A DNA stretch of 10,457 nucleotides from NCBI GenBank assembly GCA_002309335.1, contig DBXH01000005.1, positions 180 to 10,636 of the forward strand, written 5' to 3'. Under the pieces are notes generated by a model. That model was not told the DNA's origin and ran no database searches. It saw nothing but the letters and a program-made list of their open reading frames with translations. This document shows, piece by piece, positions 7,001 to 10,457 of this stretch (position 1 is its first letter; the number at the start of each line of letters is the position of its first letter). This DNA comes from Bacteroidales bacterium UBA1217. Lineage in GTDB: Bacteria > Bacteroidota > Bacteroidia > Bacteroidales > P3. Both the position numbers and the translations under genes were made by a program.

Positions 7001-7403
7001 GGAAATAGATGCTGCGTCCCTCCCACGACTCGGGTATGACGACATCCTTTGCGTAAATGCCTGTCGGGTTGTATGCCCTTGGCGCGTGCGGAGGGTTGCT
7101 CGGGAACTCGTTCTTCATATTCACGTAGACGGGAATGCCATAGCCTTGCAGTTCAAGGTTGCCTGGCACAATGATGCTGTCCCATTCTCCATCTTGCGCC
7201 CTCTGTTTGTTGTTTTCATAATACTGGAAAGCCCACATTCCGTCGAGGTCTATTACCCACTGGCTGTCGGCAGGTATGATGTCGGCGTGCGGTGCCACTT
7301 TGCCGACCTGCCACACTGTGATGTCATCCCACAGCTCGCGTTGGGCAATGGCACAGCCTGTAATCAGCAGAAAAGCAATGAGTAATGATATCCTTTTTGG
7401 CAT
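3999..7403 (-). CDS. Exported GH2 beta-galactosidase-type glycoside hydrolase with discoidin-like C-terminus
   Basis: This 1134-residue LacZ-type family GH2 enzyme is expected to release terminal beta-linked galactose (or a related sugar) from oligosaccharides outside the cytoplasm. Layout: signal peptide 1-20; N-terminal jelly-roll sugar-binding domain (about 25-220); Ig-like domain; TIM barrel (about 315-620) with GVNRHEHN, acid/base Glu447 in SLGNECGNG and nucleophile Glu528 in MVEYCHAMGNS; a linker Ig-like domain; beta-galactosidase small domain (about 667-940, with NLWRPPTQND); and an extra domain from about 978 with YDGKRG and GWTGWTG, resembling discoidin/F5-8C modules. The signal reads ITGC-AIA-Q, so it may be a lipoprotein (Cys17) or be cut before Gln21. 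ATG 7403 is chosen because a further in-frame 49 codons would cross the promoter box and a repeat. A 35-bp heptamer repeat lies in frame just before the nucleophile. No SusC/SusD genes are nearby. Confidence 0.93.
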   Translation of the reverse strand: MPKRISLLIAFLLITGCAIAQRELWDDITVWQVGKVAPHADIIPADSQWVIDLDGMWAFQYYENNKQRAQDGEWDSIIVPGNLELQGYGIPVYVNMKNEFPSNPPHAPRAYNPTGIYAKDVVIPESWEGRSIYFRIGAASSAVELYINGVFVGYSEDSKTPAEWEIGSQLHTGKNRICIILHRWSNGSYLECQDMWRMSGITRDVTMYSLPKNHITDYRIDATLDTTDYSTGKLNLTIYGQGHSDGLLAEVSVPELSVEKRLPFIELDTAFLLTLTELRTGGVKPWSAESPDLYTITIRLKDKNGRTIQTIEKQIGFRTVEIKNGLLCVNGKPVTIKGVNRHEHNAFTGHVVSREDMERDVRLMKENNINAVRTCHYPDDEYWYDLCDRYGLYVWDEANNESHAQGYGEHSLAKKAEWTEPIWYRVNNMVKRDRNHPSVIVWSLGNECGNGVCFEEAYRKLKVVDPTRPVSYERAELDWNTDIVGIMYPSVDYIAWYGRTMDSIRNGLTIHNSQFNIQNSLRPYIMVEYCHAMGNSLGGLSDYWDTIRKYPSLQGGFIWDWQDQGLDRTPALPMGKGIVDVFYRYPQISLGGDLGELPGIEDDNDFCANGICDAYGNPYACMEEVKAVYGGIKPDEVTLHPLEPVIPKRFTKEPLDIDLQNGTIKGKDFSITFDRKACTIKQYIWQGQEMLRDIHLNLWRPPTQNDRADRNGAAAWEGLQNLKVDNLKFEINDVSFDTWRCAAAEVVMEYDLTTDNGETMPVREIIEISNDGSMQISVRLQGEGVFKTFARVGLQAKLPRSFKETTWRGYDTERYPDRRTAGRLGEWYSAGDNTKYHAVPQEEGNLEAYLLDLSDRKSAQALQIAIDGCKLFNFSQHDYEDTVVAAYDRWWKMPEPDNLYSILNIDSRIAGLGTATCGPGVREPYRLSGDSTYTFRFTVQPHYRLEVTSLNYRDNNFDKNDLIDKSLAYERPGNFVKNVKVSTPPSAPYNKYFPNHLYDGKRGVAGDWSEGWTGWTGVDTLLMNITVSSRDYWTVKVQFAHAPDEWVVLPQSVEIWSKSQKKWIPFQMQGSVKDEKHGHQSIVYSIHPRYKIGHKSKQADKEIKIRIIHPATLPDWHTYKGNKAWLMIDEIRTY
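5845..5879 (-). repeat. In-frame tandem heptamer repeat (GAATNNT units) inside the GH2 gene
   Basis: On the + strand five 7-bp units follow each other: GAATTTT, GAATGTT, GAATTGT, GAATTAT and GAATTGT. On the coding strand this gives ATTC-ending heptamers. Three heptamers make 21 nt, so the protein shows a heptapeptide period: TIHNSQF then NIQNSLR. The stretch is markedly AT-rich inside a GC-rich gene and lies 22 bp from the codon of the catalytic nucleophile Glu528. It keeps the frame open. Confidence 0.8.
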
Positions 7404-7428
7404 AATGGTCGGATGGTATTTTAAAGTG

Positions 7429-7436
7429 CAAAAATA
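7429..7436 (-). promoter_or_regulatory. Bacteroidetes -7 promoter box for the GH2 gene
   Basis: Read on the - strand the sequence is TATTTTTG, a full match to the Bacteroidetes sigma-factor -7 consensus TAnnTTTG. It ends 25 bp before the ATG at 7403, implying a leader of roughly 20 nt. No clear TTTG-like -33 element is visible 19-21 bp further upstream. The box supports the chosen start of the GH2 gene. Confidence 0.6.
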
Positions 7437-7498
7437 CAATTTTTTTGTCATCTTTACGGTGATTAGGTAAAAAGTTTTTTTACAAATTTCAGAACTTA

Positions 7499-7525
7499 TT
7501 GTGGCGGAGCGCAGATTTGCCACAA
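7499..7525 (+). repeat. Palindromic repeat, copy A
   Basis: TTGTGGCGGA (7499-7508) and TTTGCCACAA (7516-7525) form a 10-bp stem with two G-T pairs around the 7-nt loop GCGCAGA. It is one of three related copies (the others at 8511-8535 and 8660-8692). It lies between the 3' end of the SUMF1-like gene and the GH2 promoter, about 50 bp past the stop at 7575. Confidence 0.7.
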
Positions 7526-7573
7526 CAAGCCGCATCGGAACATCAGCCACGACGGGGCACAGAACTGCTACGT

Positions 7574-7588
7574 ATCAACGTGGTTGAT
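7574..7588 (-). other. Small hairpin overlapping the SUMF1-like stop codon
   Basis: ATCAAC (7574-7579) and GTTGAT (7583-7588) form a perfect 6-bp stem around GTG, covering the stop codon at 7575-7577. No T-run follows on either strand, so it is not a classical terminator. It may help protect the transcript 3' end or be chance. Confidence 0.3.
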
Positions 7589-8450
7589 CCGTCAAGGAAG
7601 ATGCTATGCGAAAACCCAATCTGCCTCCCTTCCATCCCTTATAGCCTTTTAAAGTAACACCCGGAATACAAATATCCCATGGAGAATCATACCCTCCACC
7701 TTTTGCCACTTTCCACCTTTTTCTATATCGTAATTTAGGGTACGCGTCTTTTAGTAGTTTGTCATTGATTTGTCTTTTATAATTTGGGAAAAATATAGTA
7801 TCGTACGAATCGCTCACCCACTCCATTACATTCCCAGACATATCATAAAGACCTAAAATGTTGCATTTTTTTTGTTTTACAGGATGGGTTTCGCAAGTGT
7901 TTTCATTGTACCATCCAACAACATCCAAAGTGTCGCTCCCACAATATAGATATTTTCTCGAGGTGTCGTTCCCATAGGCTGCAAATTCCCATTCCTTTTC
8001 TAGCGGCAGCCTGAACTCTGTTCCTGTGATTTTTGTCAGTTTTCTACAAAATTTATTACATTCATTCCAAGAGACATTCTCAACTGGAAGGTTTTTGCCT
8101 TTATGAATACTTGGATTGTATTTCATAACTGCAGTCCATAATTCTTGTGTGATTTCAGTCTCTGAAATAAAAAAGTCATTAACGGTCGCTTCCCTTCTAC
8201 GATCAAACATTCCATCATAGCTTGAAGAATACATACTCATTAATGTATCAGCGTGATTACCCATAATGAATGTGCCGTGTTTTACATATATCATTTTGAA
8301 TTCCACACCATTAACATTGTATATTTTGGCTTTAAGTAAAACCGTGTCATTTTGAGAAACAGCCATTTGAAAACTAATAAGAGAAAAAAACAAAAAAGCT
8401 ATTTTCTGTAAAAATCGTATTCTAAGGATATATTGTTTTGTATTGCCCAT
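7575..8450 (-). CDS. Secreted SUMF1/formylglycine-generating-enzyme-fold protein, probably not an FGly synthase
   Basis: This 291-residue protein has a signal peptide (about 1-33, ending AVS-QND) and an FGE-sulfatase (SUMF1/EgtB/PvdO) fold. Seen in order: GTFIMG near 60, the ETEITQELW segment, LPVENVSWNECNKFC, RLPLEKEWEFAA (about 147-158), GLYDMSGNVMEWVSDSY with Glu210, and GGGYDSPWDIC followed by RLGFRIA. In true formylglycine-generating enzymes the last motif reads GGS-aromatic-x-C-x4-C with two copper-binding cysteines. Here the first position is Ser256 and only the second, Cys261, is kept, so classical FGly synthesis is unlikely. Bacteroidetes use this fold for several exported roles, including GldJ/GldK-like structural ones; the role here is unknown. 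No sulfatase gene is nearby. The gene is AT-rich (19 G+C in 60 bases at 8101-8160) compared with GH2 (36 in 60 at 6001-6060). Confidence 0.85.
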   Translation of the reverse strand: MGNTKQYILRIRFLQKIAFLFFSLISFQMAVSQNDTVLLKAKIYNVNGVEFKMIYVKHGTFIMGNHADTLMSMYSSSYDGMFDRRREATVNDFFISETEITQELWTAVMKYNPSIHKGKNLPVENVSWNECNKFCRKLTKITGTEFRLPLEKEWEFAAYGNDTSRKYLYCGSDTLDVVGWYNENTCETHPVKQKKCNILGLYDMSGNVMEWVSDSYDTIFFPNYKRQINDKLLKDAYPKLRYRKRWKVAKGGGYDSPWDICIPGVTLKGYKGWKGGRLGFRIASSLTDQPR

Positions 8451-8475
8451 TGTAGGTTTCTTTTTTGGGTGTGCC

Positions 8476-8483
8476 CTAATTTA
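8476..8483 (-). promoter_or_regulatory. Possible -7 promoter box for the SUMF1-like gene
   Basis: On the - strand this reads TAAATTAG, matching TAnnTTTG at five of six defined positions. It ends 25 bp before the ATG at 8450, the same distance as the GH2 box. No -33 element is evident, and the region is AT-rich, so chance matches are likely enough to keep confidence low. Confidence 0.3.
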
Positions 8484-8510
8484 ATACTGTTTTTATGAAG
8501 AATTTTCCGT

Positions 8511-8535
8511 TGTGGCGGATCTGTGCTCCGCCACA
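8511..8535 (-). repeat. Palindromic repeat, copy B (inverted)
   Basis: TGTGGCGGA (8511-8519) and TCCGCCACA (8527-8535) form a perfect 9-bp stem around TCTGTGC. Read on the - strand the loop is GCACAGA, matching the loops of copies A (GCGCAGA) and C (ACACAGA), so this copy is inverted relative to them. It lies about 60 bp upstream of the SUMF1-like start codon. Confidence 0.75.
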
Positions 8536-8546
8536 TATTATTGTCA

Positions 8547-8559
8547 GGATTTGTAATCC
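8547..8559. repeat. GGATT-TGT-AATCC hairpin next to copy B
   Basis: A 5-bp perfect stem with a 3-nt loop starts 11 bp after copy B. The pair may form one two-hairpin element, although copies A and C are not followed by a comparable second hairpin. Confidence 0.4.
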
Positions 8560-8659
8560 GTTTCATTGTTATTGCCAATCAAATTCCAAGTATTTCAACA
8601 TATTATAATAACGCAGATGAGCAATGAATATTGCCTCGAGGAATGCAATTCCTTATGTT

Positions 8660-8692
8660 AAGTTGTGGCGGAACACAGATCCGCCGCAACTT
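8660..8692 (+). repeat. Palindromic repeat, copy C (longest)
   Basis: AAGTTGTGGCGGA (8660-8672) and TCCGCCGCAACTT (8680-8692) form a 13-bp stem with one T-G pair around the loop ACACAGA. The core (TGTGGCGGA, 7-nt loop, TCCGCC) is shared with copies A and B. It lies in gene-free DNA, about 120 bp from the terminator of the RHS/lipoprotein unit. Confidence 0.75.
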
Positions 8693-8805
8693 GGCGAAGC
8701 CGCAAATGCCTTTAAGGTATTCATCCCTCCAGGACTGCTTATATTCTATGTTCTGAGATTCCATTTCTCAATAATGACTATTGTCTCAATTTATTGCGTC
8801 AACAG

Positions 8806-8844
8806 TAAAAAGCCCACGGCAAGAAAACGAATTCTTGCCGTGGG
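8806..8844 (-). terminator. Strong terminator of the RHS/lipoprotein transcription unit
   Basis: CCCACGGCAAGAA (8813-8825) and TTCTTGCCGTGGG (8832-8844) form a perfect 13-bp stem with a 6-nt loop. The A-run at 8807-8811 becomes a U-tract after the stem when read on the - strand, as expected for a Rho-independent terminator of the leftward lipoprotein gene. It lies about 120 bp beyond that gene's stop at 8966. Confidence 0.75.
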
Positions 8845-8881
8845 TAGTTTGTAGAGTTACTTGCCGAATGAAAGTCTATGG

Positions 8882-8898
8882 GTGTCATTCAGTGACAC
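8882..8898. repeat. Short inverted repeat GTGTCA-TTCAG-TGACAC
   Basis: A perfect 6-bp stem with a 5-nt loop lies between the lipoprotein stop and its terminator. There is no T-run on either side. It could be an operator-like site or an mRNA 3' structure, or chance. Confidence 0.3.
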
Positions 8899-8965
8899 AA
8901 TTGATATTGAATAATTCATAGCAAAAATAAAATGAGACTTCCTTAAGTTAGTCCTTCTCTTTTTG

Positions 8966-9622
8966 CTATGGCAAGGATAGTTCAGCATCTCCATTTGCAC
9001 TTTGTATAATTAAGGCGTATGTTTCATTATCCCAATTGTATTTCATTTTTTTTGAAGAGATAATCTGCTCAACAGAATCCCTTCCATACACAAGTGACAC
9101 AATCTTGAAGTAATTTTCATACAAAAACCATAGATGGGAGGGGATACTATCTGTGGGCTTTGAAAAGATAGAATCGCATTTCTTGATAGAATCTAATATA
9201 ACAGGTTCCCAGCGTATAATTATGCTGTCCAAATAATTGCTATAGGAACGCGTATCACCCAATTCCTTTGCCATAATTGCTTTGCATTTAAACCTCAAAT
9301 ATGTTTTGTATTCTGGGGCCCAATTTACCATATCTTGTGGGATGCTGTTAACAAAAGTAAGTATAGAATCATACCTTCTACATAGATACAGCAGCTGTAT
9401 TTGGTTAAAATACTGTATAATGCTCACCGAGTCGTTGTCTAACAATACTGCATTATATTTTAGAGCAGAATCAATGTTTGAGACATCTCCCCCTATGTAA
9501 TAGTCGTTCAAAAAATGCTCATACTGTTTTTTTGCGCTTAGTACATCGTTATCCTTATAAACTGTGTGTGTACAAGCAATGAGCAATAAAAAGCAAATGC
9601 AAAGTATCATTTCTTTTTTCAT
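8966..9622 (-). CDS. Lipoprotein of unknown function directly downstream of the RHS gene
   Basis: This is a 218-residue protein I do not recognise. It has a short lipoprotein signal (MKKEMILCICFLLLIAC, lipid on Cys17) followed by Thr-His-Thr, so it is probably membrane-anchored and facing the periplasm. The mature part is rich in Asp, Ser, Tyr and Ile and looks helical, with repeated aromatic-hydrophobic patterns (QYFNQIQLLYLCRRYDSIL, NYLDSIIIRWEPVILDSI) reminiscent of TPR-like helical hairpins; this is only suggestive. It starts 13 bp after the RHS stop on the same strand and shares its low G+C content. In polymorphic toxin loci the gene directly after an RHS tip is usually the cognate immunity gene, and immunity proteins against periplasm-acting toxins are often lipoproteins, so immunity is the leading inference. 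The ATG at 9622 is preferred over the internal Met5 because it supplies the charged n-region. Confidence 0.75.
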   Translation of the reverse strand: MKKEMILCICFLLLIACTHTVYKDNDVLSAKKQYEHFLNDYYIGGDVSNIDSALKYNAVLLDNDSVSIIQYFNQIQLLYLCRRYDSILTFVNSIPQDMVNWAPEYKTYLRFKCKAIMAKELGDTRSYSNYLDSIIIRWEPVILDSIKKCDSIFSKPTDSIPSHLWFLYENYFKIVSLVYGRDSVEQIISSKKMKYNWDNETYALIIQSANGDAELSLP

Positions 9623-9635
9623 TTGGAGATGAATT

Positions 9636-10457
9636 TTAATGAATTACGGAATGCAGTAATAAAGGCCAAGAAAAAGACTTAGGACTATTAAACAATGAAG
9701 CACTGGCGTGACCAAGCTTTATGTTTACATTTGTTAAAATAGTATTATACATAACACTTGCTGGAATATGTACAGTGGCTTGCATTGGTATAGTTCCTGC
9801 AGGAGAATAATATGGTTCTGAAGACCTTGAGAAACTCGACTGGGCTCGAAAACCGTTGTCCCCAACAACTTCTATAATTCCATTATAGATGATCGTATTT
9901 GTTTTTCCATCCGCAGTCTTTGACCATTGGTTAACAAATCCATAGATATTTATACCGTCGAACGTTATTCCGTTGGAATTGTCTGGTGAAATGCTTTTTG
10001 GGTCATGATCTTTTATATGAACACCTACTCTTATTGTTGCATCGTTACAATTCCTTGATCTTTTGAAACCCACATAATTCGAACCCATATCCGGAGAATA
10101 GCCAGTTACACAATCTTCTTTGGTTTCATAATTTGTTCTGACATTCAAATCTCTCAAGAGAGCATCGTCATTCCCTACATAACTATATCCATCTGGTGTA
10201 TTATCGGGTGAAGTAGCGTTGTCATTCCATTTATACATACCTGTTTTTCTGTTCTTCACCCAATCATCTACGGCCTCTCTCCCATCCGGGTCAATCAGCC
10301 TTACAGGATTCCAAGCACAATATGCATAGGGGCTAATGCTCGGGTATTTGTCCGCCATCGGGTCGACACTCAAAAACAGGCCGGACAAATCGCAGTCATA
10401 GTAGCGGGCGCCGAAGGCGTAATAGCCTGTTTCACAGTCTTTCTCTTTGCCCGTGAA
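9636..10457 (-). CDS. RHS repeat protein, C-terminal end with unrecognised variable tip (cut by window edge)
   Basis: The last 273 residues of a larger RHS protein are visible; the frame is open through the right edge, so the start is outside. The first about 62 residues are the RHS-associated core: FTGKEKDCETGYYAFGARYYD, then LSGLFLSVDPMADKYPSISPYAYCAWNPVRLIDPDGRE. The NPVRLIDPDG segment corresponds to the conserved NPVxxxDPxG end of the core, where many RHS proteins cleave themselves to free the tip. After it come about 211 residues (10271-9636), beginning VDDWVKNRKTGMYKW and then TPDGYSYVG, a linker style seen in Bacteroidetes RHS proteins. The rest looks beta-rich and I see no nuclease, deaminase, ADP-ribosylase or peptidase motif. 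The tip is AT-rich (21 G+C in 60 at 9961-10020) while the core is not (41 in 77 at 10381-10457), typical of exchanged tips. A toxin function is inferred. Confidence 0.85.
   Translation of the reverse strand, partial: FTGKEKDCETGYYAFGARYYDCDLSGLFLSVDPMADKYPSISPYAYCAWNPVRLIDPDGREAVDDWVKNRKTGMYKWNDNATSPDNTPDGYSYVGNDDALLRDLNVRTNYETKEDCVTGYSPDMGSNYVGFKRSRNCNDATIRVGVHIKDHDPKSISPDNSNGITFDGINIYGFVNQWSKTADGKTNTIIYNGIIEVVGDNGFRAQSSFSRSSEPYYSPAGTIPMQATVHIPASVMYNTILTNVNIKLGHASASLFNSPKSFSWPLLLHSVIH

Larger units (their letters stand above)
8451..8965. other. Gene-free region with repeats and hairpins
   Basis: These 515 bp hold no gene I can support. They contain a weak promoter box for the SUMF1-like gene, palindromic repeat copies B and C, a separate GGATT/AATCC hairpin, a strong terminator, and a 6-bp inverted repeat near 8890. 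The 76-codon frame at 8624-8854 runs through copy C and the terminator, has no recognisable domain, and is judged spurious. Confidence 0.6.

Noticed and set aside
6762..7385. Long open frame of 207 codons on the + strand opposite the GH2 gene
   Set aside because: It lies wholly antisense to a strongly supported GH2 sequence, has no recognisable domain, and similar open shadows occur along the whole GC-rich gene.
7404..7550. 49-codon N-terminal extension of the GH2 frame
   Set aside because: It would cross the TATTTTTG promoter box and repeat copy A, and would bury the signal peptide that starts at 7403.
7499..8692. CRISPR array from the three similar palindromes
   Set aside because: Copies are about 1 kb and 125 bp apart, in mixed orientation, with no regular spacers and no cas genes.
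8624..8854. 76-codon frame in the gene-free region
   Set aside because: It reads through palindromic repeat copy C and both arms of the terminator and has no domain; best explained as chance.

Overview
The window looks like a chromosomal segment of a Bacteroidales bacterium, most probably near Prevotella or Segatella. This is inferred from protein types (EFR1 flavodoxin-ferredoxin, exported LacZ-type GH2 enzyme, Bacteroidetes-style RHS core, secreted protein with a TonB-like C-terminal domain), from signal peptides ending in A-Q or S-Q, from the lack of clear Shine-Dalgarno sequences, and from a TAnnTTTG promoter box upstream of the GH2 gene. No rRNA, tRNA, CRISPR array, transposase or origin was seen.

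Left part (1-4012, + strand). A terminator-like hairpin opens the window. A stand-alone lipoprotein of the YiiX/YebB-like permuted NlpC/P60 cysteine hydrolase type follows (125-811), then a second hairpin. Next comes a compact four-gene operon (928-4012) whose genes overlap or lie 4 bp apart: a secreted protein with an internal duplication and a TonB-like C-terminal domain; a 111-residue membrane protein with an HExxH motif; an EFR1-type flavodoxin/2x[4Fe-4S] protein; and YqaA, a DedA/SNARE-associated-type membrane protein.

Middle (3999-7403, - strand). A 1134-residue exported GH2 beta-galactosidase-type enzyme converges on yqaA with a 14-bp tail overlap. It has both catalytic glutamates, an extra C-terminal discoidin-like domain, and an in-frame block of AT-rich heptamer repeats just before the nucleophile. 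Its promoter box lies directly upstream.

Right part (7404-10457, - strand). This is AT-rich accessory DNA. In transcription order from the right edge: the C-terminal end of an RHS protein (cut by the window edge) with a roughly 211-residue unrecognised tip; 13 bp later a 218-residue lipoprotein; a strong terminator; a 515-bp gene-free stretch with several hairpins; and a secreted SUMF1/FGE-fold protein. Three copies of one palindromic repeat (TGTGGCGGA, 7-nt loop, TCCGCCACA) lie here, two of them in opposite orientation on either side of the SUMF1-like gene.

The most interesting candidate for an undescribed system is the RHS tip plus its adjacent lipoprotein, which resembles a polymorphic toxin with its immunity gene. 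Next come the three-copy palindromic repeat, the minimal HExxH membrane protein in the operon, and the heptamer repeat inside the GH2 coding sequence.
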